A stretch of 64,000 bases of DNA from Prevotella sp. (GTDB taxonomy: Bacteria; Bacteroidota; Bacteroidia; Bacteroidales; Bacteroidaceae). The notes beneath the pieces were generated by a model. That model was not told the origin of the DNA and ran no database searches. It was given only the letters and a program-made list of their open reading frames with translations. The stretch lies in assembly GCA_017449675.1 (NCBI GenBank), contig JAFTFG010000008.1, positions 1 to 64,000 on the forward strand. Direction: 5' to 3'. Position 1 is the stretch's first letter. Every line of letters starts with the position of its first letter. Positions 17,452-25,426 of the stretch are shown in pieces. The translations under genes were made by a program, and so were the position numbers.

Positions 17452-20108
17452 AATATATCAATAAGGTAGCCCTGTTGTTGATGGTCATGCTCACGGTGGG
17501 CATGCAGATGAAGGCTCAAGATGTTATTGTCAATCCAGACATCTCCTATGCCGGAACGCCTAGGACTTGTGAGATCGCCGGTCTTGCCGTCAAGGGTGTT
17601 GAGGGATATGAGGACTATGTACTGACAGGTCTTTCCGGTCTTTCGGTGGGTCAGGTCATTACCATCCCCGGTTCTGAGATTACGGAAGCGGTGAAGCGTT
17701 ACTGGAAGCATGGACTGTTTTCCAGAGTTTCGATTACTGCCGACTCTATCGTAGGTTCTAAGATATATCTGTGTATTCATCTGGCTACTCGTCCGCGAGT
17801 CAGTACCATTAATTATCATGGTATCAAGAAGTCGGAGCGTGAGGATATGGAGGCTAAACTCGGTATCATGCGCGGCAGTCAGATCACGCCTAATATGATC
17901 GACCGTGCCAAGATATTGGCTAAGCGTTACTTCGATGATAAAGGTTATAAGAATGCGGATATCCAGATTCTTCAGCGTGACGATGTGACGGATAAGGACA
18001 TGGTTATCCTGGATGTTGTCATCGACAAGAAAGATAAGATGAAGGTGCGCCAGATTATCATTGACGGTAACCAGCAACTCTCTTCCAGGAAGATCAAAGG
18101 TTCGCTGTTTAAGAAGGGTGCTTTTGGCAAGATCAACGAAGCCGGTAAGTTGAGTAATATCTTCAAGGCCAAGAAGTTTACGCCGGAACGTTATGAGGAG
18201 GCTAAAAAGGCTTTGATTGACAAATATAATGAACTGGGTTTCCGTGATGCTGTCATAGAGGAGGATTCGGTATGGAACAATGATGAGAAACACGTCAATG
18301 TCTATGTGAAGATTGACGAGGGACAGAAATATTACCTCCGTAATATCACATGGGTCGGTAATACGGTGGTTACCACAGACTATCTGAATACCGTTCTGGG
18401 TATGAAGAAAGGGGATGTGTATAACCAGAAACTGATGAACAAACGACTGTCGGAGGACGAGGATGCTGTGGGTAACTACTATTGGAACAACGGTTACCTC
18501 TTCTATAACCTCCAACCTACTGAGGTGAATATCGTAGGTGACTCCATCGATCTGGAGATGCGTATCCAGGAGGGCACACAGGCACATATCAGTAATGTAC
18601 GAATCTATGGTAATGACCGCCTCTACGAAGAGGTCGTACGCCGTGAACTCCGTACGAAGCCGGGTGACCTATTCTCGAAGGAAGCCATCCAGCGTTCCGC
18701 CCGTGAGATTGCCTCTATGGGTTATTTCGACCCAGAGAAGGTGAATCCTGATATCAAACCCAATTATGAGGATGGTACGGTGGATATCAACTGGGAACTG
18801 GAACAGAAGTCCAATGATCAGTTGGAGTTCTCGCTCGGTTGGGGACAGACGGGTGTGATTGGCCGTGTGGGAATCAAGTTGAATAACTTCTCCATGCGTA
18901 ACCTCTTTGGTAAGAACAAAATGCACCGTGGTATCATGCCGATTGGTGATGGTGAGCAACTGTCACTCTCCGTACAGACCAACGGTCGCTATTATAGTTC
19001 TATCTCTACAGGATATAGCACCGGCTGGTTTGGTGGCAAGCGTCCGAATGCCCTGAACATCAGTGCCTTCTATTCCAAGCAGAGTGATATCTCCAGCAGT
19101 TATCGCAACAATAGTCTTTACAACAACTATTATAATTATATGTATGGCTATGGTTCTACGGGCTATGGCTATAACTATGATGCGATGCTGGATGACGACA
19201 AGTATATCAAGATGTTCGGACTGTCTATCGGATGGGGTAAACGTCTGCGCTGGCCTGATGACTACTTCCAGTTGTCCGTACAGTTATCATATACTCGCTA
19301 TATGCTGCGTGACTGGAACTACTTCATCATCAGCAATGGTAATTGTAATAACATCAACCTGGGTGTGACCCTGTCACGTACCTCTACAGATAACCAACTG
19401 TTCCCGCGTCGCGGTTCTGAGTTCGTGGCTTCTGTGACGTTAACACCGCCTTGGTCGCTCTTCGATAAGAAGGATTATCAGAACCTGGCGAATGATCGTA
19501 CCTCTGCCACCTTTGAGCAAGAGCAGCAGGACAAGTACCGTTGGATTGAGTATCATAAGTGGAAGTTTAAGTCACGTACCTTCACGTCTCTGACGAATGG
19601 TCAGAAGTGTCTGGTGCTGATGACGCGTGTGGAGTTTGGACTGTTGGGTTCCTACAACCAATATAAGAAATCACCGTTCGAGACCTTCTATGTGGGTGGT
19701 GACGGTATGAGTGGCTATTCTACCGGATATGCTGAGGAGACTATCGGACTGCGTGGTTATGACAATGGCTCTATCTCTAATACGGCAGCCTATCAGGCTG
19801 GAACGAGTGCCTATTATAATGCTTATGCCTATGACCGCTTCACACTCGAACTCCGGTATCCGTTTATGTTGGGTAATACCACCATCTATGGACTCGGATT
19901 CTTGGAAGGAGGTAATGCATGGGTGGATACCAAGAAGTTCAATCCGTTCGACATGAAGCGTTCTGCCGGTGTTGGTGTACGTATCTTCCTGCCGATGGTT
20001 GGTCTGATGGGTATTGACTGGGCCTATGGTTTCGATAAGGTATATACCGGTAACGGCTATAATAAAGGTGGTAGCCAGTTCCACTTTATCTTAGGTCAGG
20101 AGTTCTAG
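17448..20108 (+). CDS. bamA: Outer membrane protein assembly factor BamA
   Basis: An 886-residue Omp85 protein that inserts beta-barrels into the outer membrane. Signal peptide (1-24, ending MKAQ), then tandem POTRA domains (e.g. ISTINYHGIKKSEREDME, VRQIIIDGNQQLSS, AHISNVRIYGNDRL), then the D15/surface-antigen barrel, ending HFILGQEF with a C-terminal aromatic residue as required for assembly. A tyrosine/asparagine-rich insertion (SLYNNYYNYMYGYGSTGYGY) of the barrel region is lineage-specific. The operon context with uppS upstream and two Skp chaperones downstream is classic. Confidence 0.95.
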   Translation: MKYINKVALLLMVMLTVGMQMKAQDVIVNPDISYAGTPRTCEIAGLAVKGVEGYEDYVLTGLSGLSVGQVITIPGSEITEAVKRYWKHGLFSRVSITADSIVGSKIYLCIHLATRPRVSTINYHGIKKSEREDMEAKLGIMRGSQITPNMIDRAKILAKRYFDDKGYKNADIQILQRDDVTDKDMVILDVVIDKKDKMKVRQIIIDGNQQLSSRKIKGSLFKKGAFGKINEAGKLSNIFKAKKFTPERYEEAKKALIDKYNELGFRDAVIEEDSVWNNDEKHVNVYVKIDEGQKYYLRNITWVGNTVVTTDYLNTVLGMKKGDVYNQKLMNKRLSEDEDAVGNYYWNNGYLFYNLQPTEVNIVGDSIDLEMRIQEGTQAHISNVRIYGNDRLYEEVVRRELRTKPGDLFSKEAIQRSAREIASMGYFDPEKVNPDIKPNYEDGTVDINWELEQKSNDQLEFSLGWGQTGVIGRVGIKLNNFSMRNLFGKNKMHRGIMPIGDGEQLSLSVQTNGRYYSSISTGYSTGWFGGKRPNALNISAFYSKQSDISSSYRNNSLYNNYYNYMYGYGSTGYGYNYDAMLDDDKYIKMFGLSIGWGKRLRWPDDYFQLSVQLSYTRYMLRDWNYFIISNGNCNNINLGVTLSRTSTDNQLFPRRGSEFVASVTLTPPWSLFDKKDYQNLANDRTSATFEQEQQDKYRWIEYHKWKFKSRTFTSLTNGQKCLVLMTRVEFGLLGSYNQYKKSPFETFYVGGDGMSGYSTGYAEETIGLRGYDNGSISNTAAYQAGTSAYYNAYAYDRFTLELRYPFMLGNTTIYGLGFLEGGNAWVDTKKFNPFDMKRSAGVGVRIFLPMVGLMGIDWAYGFDKVYTGNGYNKGGSQFHFILGQEF

Positions 20109-20110
20109 CA

Positions 20111-20134
20111 AAGGTAAAAAAGTAAAAAGGTAAA
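20111..20134 (+). repeat. AGGTAAAAA-type repeat, left arm of a long inverted repeat
   Basis: A purine-rich 24-nt segment just after the bamA stop. Its reverse complement matches 20261-20284, inside the signal-peptide codons of the next gene, at 22 of 24 positions. RNA spanning both could fold into a long stem with a ~126-nt loop holding the start codon of skp1. Confidence 0.7.
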
Positions 20135-20192
20135 AATAGAAAAGCGAAAACCTTTAAACCTTGCTGAAGTTTTTACGTCATAGAGATGTAAC

Positions 20193-20762
20193 ATGAAAAA
20201 GAGTACGATTATGAAAAGTCAGAGTTTTAAAAATAAGGTAATGGGTATGGTGAAATGGGTTTTACCTTTTTACCTCTTTACCTTGTTACCTTTAAACGCT
20301 TCTGCACAGAAGTTTGCCCTGTTGGATATGGATTATATCCTGAAGAATATTCCGGCTTACGAACGTGCTAATGAGCAGTTGTCACAGGTCTCCAAGAAAT
20401 GGCAGGCCGAGGTGGAGGCTCTTCAGACGGAGGCACAGACCATGTATAAAGACTACCAGAAAGAGGTGGTCTTCCTCTCTCAGGAGCAGAAAAAGGCCCG
20501 TCAGGATGCCATCATGGAGAAGGAGCGTGAGGCTTCTGAACTCAAGAAGAAGTACTTCGGTCCAGAAGGTGAACTGTTTAAGAAGCGTACGGCCTTGATC
20601 ACACCTATCCAAGAGGAGATATATAATGCCGTGAGCGAACTGGCCGACCTGCGTGGTTATCAACTGGTGCTCGACCGTGCCAGTGACAGTGGTATCATCT
20701 TCGGCTCTCCCAAGGTGGATATCTCCAGCGAGGTATTGAGCCGCCTAGGCTACTCCAACTAA
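20193..20762 (+). CDS. Skp/OmpH family periplasmic chaperone 1
   Basis: A 189-residue exported coiled-coil chaperone that shields unfolded outer-membrane proteins on the way to BamA. After the signal peptide (ending NASAQ, about residue 33) comes KFALLDMDYILKNIPAYERANEQL, the typical OmpH start. Next is a long Lys/Glu/Gln helical region (about 60-130) forming the tentacles. The C-terminal RGYQLVLDRASDSGIIFGSPKVDIS closes the body domain. The signal peptide is encoded by out-of-frame TTTTTACC-type repeats (20260-20290). ATG at 20193 or 20211 could be the start; the former is annotated. Confidence 0.88.
   Translation: MKKSTIMKSQSFKNKVMGMVKWVLPFYLFTLLPLNASAQKFALLDMDYILKNIPAYERANEQLSQVSKKWQAEVEALQTEAQTMYKDYQKEVVFLSQEQKKARQDAIMEKEREASELKKKYFGPEGELFKKRTALITPIQEEIYNAVSELADLRGYQLVLDRASDSGIIFGSPKVDISSEVLSRLGYSN
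20260..20290 (+). repeat. 8-nt tandem repeats within a signal-peptide coding region
   Basis: Four consecutive units ending TTACC (TTTTACC, TTTTTACC, TCTTTACC, TTGTTACC) cover codons for PFYLFTLL. The period of 8 is not a multiple of 3, so each unit is read in a different frame. The segment is also the right arm of the inverted repeat with 20111-20134. Confidence 0.7.
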
Positions 20763-20765
20763 TTC

Positions 20766-20820
20766 GGAATATCGCAACCTCGTAATCTCGTAATATCGAT
20801 ATATCGAATATCAAGATATC
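20766..20820. repeat. ATATCGATAT-type palindromic spacer repeat, copy 1
   Basis: The spacer between the two Skp genes is built from degenerate ATATCG/CGATAT motifs, including AATATCGATATATCGAATATC and AAGATATCGAAT, which can fold back on themselves. A closely related block lies before argH (59801-59838). Confidence 0.6.
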
Positions 20821-20852
20821 GAATAACAACAAAAATAAAAAAAAGAACAACA

Positions 20853-21353
20853 ATGAAAAAAATGATTCTTTGCGCTATTTGCGCAATCTGCGGTTTCACT
20901 ACCGCCAATGCACAGAAGTTTGGTCATGTCAATGCCCAAGAGATTATCCAGGCTATGCCCGAGTTCACCAAGGCTCGTGCAGACATCGAGGCACTGACGA
21001 AGACTTATGAGGCAGACCTGAAGAGCATGCAGGATGAACTGCAGAAGAAGGCTGAGGCTTATGAGAAGGAGCAGGCTACGCTGCCCGCAAATATCAAGGA
21101 GCGTCGTGAGAAGGAGTTGCAGGATATGTATCAGAAGATCCAGCAGACTTATCAGGACAACCAGCAGGCCCTTGCTAAGGAGCAGTCTGAGAAGATGCAG
21201 GTCATCCAGACCAAGGTAATCGATGCTATCAAACAGGTAGGACAGGCCGGTAATTATGTTTATATCATGGATATCGCAGGCGGTGTTCCTTATATCAGCA
21301 CAACCCTCTCTACCGACGTTACCGCCGAAGTCAAGAAGAAACTTGGTTTGTAA
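20853..21353 (+). CDS. Skp/OmpH family periplasmic chaperone 2
   Basis: A 166-residue paralogue of the preceding chaperone. Signal peptide MKKMILCAICAICGFTTANAQ (cleavage after about residue 21), then KFGHVNAQEIIQAMPEFTKA. A long helical arm of Glu/Lys/Gln heptads covers about 40-125, and the closing domain is YVYIMDIAGGVPYIS. Tandem OmpH genes downstream of bamA are common in Bacteroidales. The signal peptide shows a 9-nt in-frame repeat (CAI-CAI-C). The operon ends at the terminator at 21391-21427. Confidence 0.9.
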   Translation: MKKMILCAICAICGFTTANAQKFGHVNAQEIIQAMPEFTKARADIEALTKTYEADLKSMQDELQKKAEAYEKEQATLPANIKERREKELQDMYQKIQQTYQDNQQALAKEQSEKMQVIQTKVIDAIKQVGQAGNYVYIMDIAGGVPYISTTLSTDVTAEVKKKLGL

Positions 21354-21390
21354 TAGTGGAACACATTGTTCCTACGAATAGGACAAAATG

Positions 21391-21427
21391 AAAGGTGGCA
21401 CCTTCCAGATCAGGAGGTGCCACCTTT
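21391..21427. terminator. Bidirectional terminator between skp2 and the C10 protease
   Basis: AAAGGTGGCACCT (21391-21403) and AGGTGCCACCTTT (21415-21427) form a perfect 13-bp stem with an 11-nt loop between convergent genes. Confidence 0.85.
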
Positions 21428-21434
21428 GTCTGTT

Positions 21435-24104
21435 TTAGTGGGAACTCATGATGATATTCACCATCATCACGATGTCCGTCACGTTGATTTCACCGTCACC
21501 GTTCACATCGGCCGCTGTCTCGTTGAACGACGCATCCGCCTGCCCCATGATCTTATTCACGGTAGCCACGATATCCGTCACGTTCACCTCACCGTCCGTA
21601 TTGGCATCACCGGCGACAGCAGGCTTGAAGGTGAAGTAATAAGTGCTGAGATAAGCCGTGCTTGTACTTGTGAAGGTCGGGAAGTAATTCAGTAGGATAC
21701 GGTAATCCCTTCCAGTCTCCAGTCCTTCATAGGTCACAGAAACCTCTTTGGTCTCTCCTGTCCCAATCTGCACTTTGGGTGTTGCCTGATAACTGTTGTA
21801 TTGGTAAGAATCGTTTTCCTTGACATACAGCCACGAACGGATCTCACGATAGTTGGTAGTGCCACCAGTATTGTTGATAGCCATGGTATATGTCGCCTTA
21901 TTGCCTGTACACTTGATATCACTGCTTGCCAGTTTCAGTGTGACCTCTCCTGTGGGAGGCTCTGTCACCGCTACCGTTGTCTGACCGATGACATTCTCTC
22001 CATTCTCGTCAGTCGCAATATAAATCGTCCAAGTTCCCGTCTCAGTAGGAGTGAAGTAGAAGGTGATATCCTCACTGCTTCCGCTCTTGATGGCAGCACC
22101 TGCTGCATAGGCAAAACTCTTGGAGCCGCTCTTACCCGCAAACAGGTAAAGTGGGGTGGCAAAGTCACCAGCATGATTCTCTACCGTAGCGTTCACCTTG
22201 ATATCACTGTTGGTGAATCGGGGTTCTCCGATATCGAATTGCGTGGCACGCAAGTCTTGGGCGATGGTGATTTCTGTCTGAGCAAGAACTACATCCCCAT
22301 TATAACTGTTCAGTAGTCGTATGGTATGATTTCCTGCCTCTTTGCCACTAATGGTGAAACGGTATTCCTTAGTATTGCCTGATGCAATACAGATCTGTCG
22401 GCCAGACGCATAAGAACCGATGTCTTCTGGCGTACCGATATACAGATAGAGGTATTTCTTCAGATGGTCACCCAGGTTGGTGATATTGAGAAGGATACTC
22501 TGATAGTTACCCGGAGTACCGCCAGTGACCATTTCAAACTTATTGACCTGAAGATTCTCTACAGGATGGGCAACGATAGACTTGGCTCCACTAGTGACAT
22601 TCACCTCGAAGTAGATATCAGCCGGTTTACAGCGTCTCCACTCCGACTCGTCTCTGAGAAGACTGATAGGTACAAGGGTATGTTTGCCGTCGGAAAGATT
22701 GTAGGATGAGAAATCAAAGGTAATACTAGACCATCCGTAATTTTTTGGGAGATCTGTAGCCTTATAACCTTCTTTTGTATCGATAGGAGTGATTGTCCCG
22801 TCAGCGTTGAGTTCTCCGATACCGAATCCGAAACCGTAGGTTTCCTCATTGCCGTTGTACAAGCGCATCGTTACTTTCAGATCCTCCATTCTCACATTGC
22901 TGGCTGAGGCCACAATACCCTCAATAGTCGGTACGTCCCAAGTGTCATCGACATTCGGGTCTTCGATATTGGGCCAGGAAGAGGGTTGCAGCCCAATGAT
23001 ACAGTGGTTATCACGGATATATCCCATCTTGGAAGTGTTGTTCTCTCCATAAGGGTTGGTGGCCTGTAGTTTGAAGTATCCGTTGTAACTGCCACCCCAT
23101 CCCCAGTTGAAGTGGTACATGCCGGCTCCGTCATAACCGTCGCAGATAAAGGCATGTCCTCCTGTATAGGATCCGCTATAGATAATCGGACGACCGTTGG
23201 CCAGTTCATTGTAGACCAGTTCATCCCATTCACTGATAGAATAGTTAGAGCGGGAAACATCCTTCCAGGTGTTGGGGTTATAGTCGAAATATTTACTCAT
23301 GCCGTCAGCCAATGTACTTGTTGAGGCACCAGACTCGTTGACTCCATAGTTCATATGAGCCGCATAGCCGCAATACAGCATGAGGTCAGCCACGGCAGCC
23401 TCCTCCTCAGTCAAGGCAGTCCCATCCTCAATAGAACTATATACAGACTTCATCTTATCCCATTGGAAGGTGATGGAAGGGAGGTCTGCCTTCGTGTCGG
23501 CACTAGTGGCTTTGTCGTCATAGCCAGGTACTACTTGGGTAGGCTCTTTCGGCCAGCGATAGTAGTACATCACCTGCGCACCAGCCGTTGCCACACACCC
23601 AGTGACAGGCAGTTTTCCGTCAATTCGGGGCAGGTGGGCATTGAACACATTACTACTCTGGTTCCATTTCGTGATAATTAGCGGTGCGATGGCTCCATGG
23701 ATGGCAGCCCGCTGTGCTGTGGGCTGTGGACCGGCAGCATTACCAGTCTGTTCTGGAGTGTTCTTGACGGCTTCTATCTCTGCCGCAGTCTGTTCCAGCC
23801 ATGCACGGAAGTTTTCCGGAAGGTTACGATCCTCGAAGTTGCCTTGGGTGGTATATCCGATAATCGGTTCTACCCGGTCGTCTCCAGCCACGATGACGAA
23901 CCCACCGTTGTTCTCGACATTAAAGACATAGTAGGCTTTGCCCTGGCCACTCTTTGAAGCAGCGCGCCGCAAGGTCTGTTGCTTGAACTGTTTACCCTGT
24001 AGAAACTGCTGGGCCTTCTGGAAAGCCATGGACTCTGAGATCTCTCCTGCGAACATCGTCAGGCAAGAGATGAAGGAAAGCAATAGTAAAACTTGTTTTT
24101 TCAT
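21435..24104 (-). CDS. C10 (streptopain-like) cysteine protease with C-terminal dockerin
   Basis: An 889-residue secreted protease. Residues 1-19 are a signal peptide. Residues 20-135 resemble the Spi/streptopain propeptide (AYYVFNVENNGGFVIVAGDD). The catalytic domain runs about 140-375, with nucleophile Cys170 in PVTGCVATAGAQ and His317 in GGHAFICDGY, followed by the conserved NWGWGG. Several Ig-like beta-sandwich segments fill about 390-825. Residues 831-889 are a complete type-I-like dockerin with two calcium loops (DANTDGEVNVTD and DVNGDGEINVTD). There is no type IX tail, so surface retention may depend on the dockerin. The gene has its own promoter and is convergent with skp2. Substrate proteins are unknown. 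Confidence 0.9.
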   Translation of the reverse strand: MKKQVLLLLSFISCLTMFAGEISESMAFQKAQQFLQGKQFKQQTLRRAASKSGQGKAYYVFNVENNGGFVIVAGDDRVEPIIGYTTQGNFEDRNLPENFRAWLEQTAAEIEAVKNTPEQTGNAAGPQPTAQRAAIHGAIAPLIITKWNQSSNVFNAHLPRIDGKLPVTGCVATAGAQVMYYYRWPKEPTQVVPGYDDKATSADTKADLPSITFQWDKMKSVYSSIEDGTALTEEEAAVADLMLYCGYAAHMNYGVNESGASTSTLADGMSKYFDYNPNTWKDVSRSNYSISEWDELVYNELANGRPIIYSGSYTGGHAFICDGYDGAGMYHFNWGWGGSYNGYFKLQATNPYGENNTSKMGYIRDNHCIIGLQPSSWPNIEDPNVDDTWDVPTIEGIVASASNVRMEDLKVTMRLYNGNEETYGFGFGIGELNADGTITPIDTKEGYKATDLPKNYGWSSITFDFSSYNLSDGKHTLVPISLLRDESEWRRCKPADIYFEVNVTSGAKSIVAHPVENLQVNKFEMVTGGTPGNYQSILLNITNLGDHLKKYLYLYIGTPEDIGSYASGRQICIASGNTKEYRFTISGKEAGNHTIRLLNSYNGDVVLAQTEITIAQDLRATQFDIGEPRFTNSDIKVNATVENHAGDFATPLYLFAGKSGSKSFAYAAGAAIKSGSSEDITFYFTPTETGTWTIYIATDENGENVIGQTTVAVTEPPTGEVTLKLASSDIKCTGNKATYTMAINNTGGTTNYREIRSWLYVKENDSYQYNSYQATPKVQIGTGETKEVSVTYEGLETGRDYRILLNYFPTFTSTSTAYLSTYYFTFKPAVAGDANTDGEVNVTDIVATVNKIMGQADASFNETAADVNGDGEINVTDIVMMVNIIMSSH

Positions 24105-24160
24105 ACTTATCGTTTAGATTACTGATTATCTGTTCTATTGTGGTTTCTCCACCCAAATTG

Positions 24161-24189
24161 CAAAGATACTGTTTTATTTTCAAAGACAA
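24161..24189 (-). promoter_or_regulatory. Promoter of the C10 protease gene
   Basis: Minus strand TATCTTTG at 24161-24168 with TTG at 24187-24189 (18-nt spacer). The start codon at 24104 lies 56 nt downstream, so the gene is transcribed apart from the cohesin-dockerin operon upstream. Confidence 0.65.
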
Positions 24190-24319
24190 AAGAGTTGATG
24201 AAGAATAATTCCTTTCTTTTTTGACTTTTAACCAAATGCGACTACTCGCCACCATATACAACAGACTGGACAGTGCTGTTGTTTGGGGCTTTATGGTCAT
24301 TAAATGGCTTCTCTTTGCT

Positions 24320-24402
24320 CAATTCTCTAGAGAATTCATCCGAAAAGAGGCACCTTTCACCCCATCAGGTGCCTTCAAACGCTCCAATTCTCGAGAGAAT
24401 TG
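24320..24402. repeat. Nested palindrome cluster
   Basis: CAATTCTCTAGAGAATTC (24320-24337) contains a perfect 16-bp palindrome. CAATTCTCGAGAGAATTG (24385-24402) is its near copy and the two can also pair with each other. Between them AGGCACCT (24348-24355) pairs with AGGTGCCT (24367-24374). The whole 83 bp could extrude as a cruciform or fold as one RNA hairpin. Function unknown: terminator, protein-binding site or a small mobile repeat are all possible. Confidence 0.6.
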
Positions 24403-24571
24403 AGTGACTATCCCGTCTCTGATGACAACGTTGTGCCAACCTTGACGACCTTGAAAAGGTTGCAAAGCCAGTGGTTATCGGTGTTTTGTCAACCTGACAA
24501 CCTTTTTCTCGAAAATTACTACTATGATATTTCATGATAAAGGTCTCATCGAACTCATGTTACATGACGAC

Positions 24572-24606
24572 AAAAGGGCAGTTTCCTTACGAGAAACTAC
24601 CCTTTT
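24572..24606 (-). terminator. Terminator of the S8/scaffoldin/BspA/cohesin-dockerin operon
   Basis: AAAAGGGCAGTTTC (24572-24585) and GAAACTACCCTTTT (24593-24606) form a 14-bp stem with one mismatched position and a 7-nt loop. It lies 28 nt past the stop codon of the last gene on the minus strand, with the T-rich arm last in the transcript. Confidence 0.7.
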
Positions 24607-24634
24607 GGTCACGAGTAAGTATTCAGATATCGTT

Positions 24635-25426
24635 CTACTTTTCTCCTTTGAAGATAAAGCCATACTCCTTGAGGATGGCCTTCACCTCCTGTTGGTCTTG
24701 TCTGGAACCGCCAGTCATGATGATATTCACCATCATCACGATGTCCGTCACGTTGATCTCACCGTCGTTGTTCACGTCAGCCGCCGTCTCGTTGAAGGAA
24801 GCATCCGCATGGCCCATGATCTTATTCACGGTAGCCACGATATCCGTCACGTTCACCTCACCGTCCTGGTTGGCATCACCCTTAACGACTTTTGTATCAA
24901 CAATACCGCTTGCATTTGGCAACGCAATCTCTTTGCGATCGCTAGCCCTGGTAAACAAGATGTCCTTCACCTCGATGGTTGCCTCGCCGTCAAACGTAGG
25001 CTCCGAAACGATGTCTATGTAGAACAAGTCACCGGAATTACCCGTCAGACTTGTGTTGCCCATTGAATAGGACAGCAGTTTCAGACCACCGTCACTGACC
25101 TCGTTGGCAGTAATGGAATGGGTGGTTCCTCTAGAGGAGAGGGAGACGATATATTTACCTTCGCTGGTCTTGGCAGGCTTTATTCCCTCAGGGAAATAGA
25201 ACTCCGCCTGAAAAGCGACATATGCCTCTTCGTTCACCAGTTGGACGGCCAACTGCTGGGTCGTACCCGGTTTGATATTCAATTTAGGAATCACCAGTTT
25301 GTCTTCTGCCATCGAGTAGGTGACAGCAAACAGTTGAAGTACGAAAAGCAGAACGGTAACCCGCAGACACCTTCCATATGAAGATGTCTGCAAGTTCCAG
25401 TTGTTATCTATTCTCATAGTCATCAT
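24635..25426 (-). CDS. Small secreted cohesin-like plus dockerin protein
   Basis: A 263-residue exported protein with a long N-region and hydrophobic signal core (about 22-40). Residues about 43-182 look like one cohesin-type beta-sandwich: LNIKPGTTQQLAVQLVN, VAFQAEFYFPEGI, then the conserved TTHSIT...DGGLKLLSYSMGN and GDLFYIDI. Residues 183-238 are a dockerin with calcium loops DANQDGEVNVTD and DVNNDGEINVTD. A short charged tail follows. Its first ATG overlaps the TAA of the LRR giant by one base (TAATG), implying coupled translation. The dockerin DNA is about 91% identical to that of the C10 protease. A protein made of only one cohesin-like and one dockerin domain suggests an adaptor. The cohesin call is by fold pattern, not by search. 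Confidence 0.75.
   Translation of the reverse strand: MMTMRIDNNWNLQTSSYGRCLRVTVLLFVLQLFAVTYSMAEDKLVIPKLNIKPGTTQQLAVQLVNEEAYVAFQAEFYFPEGIKPAKTSEGKYIVSLSSRGTTHSITANEVSDGGLKLLSYSMGNTSLTGNSGDLFYIDIVSEPTFDGEATIEVKDILFTRASDRKEIALPNASGIVDTKVVKGDANQDGEVNVTDIVATVNKIMGHADASFNETAADVNNDGEINVTDIVMMVNIIMTGGSRQDQQEVKAILKEYGFIFKGEK

Larger units (their letters stand above)
24105..24634. other. 530-nt gene-free region with palindromes
   Basis: The longest spacer in the window lies between the cohesin-dockerin gene and the C10 gene. It holds the C10 promoter (24161-24189), a nested palindrome cluster (24320-24402), a region with AAGGTTG/CAACCTT repeats in both orientations (about 24438-24503), and the operon terminator (24572-24606). 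No open frame in it looks like a gene. Confidence 0.7.
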
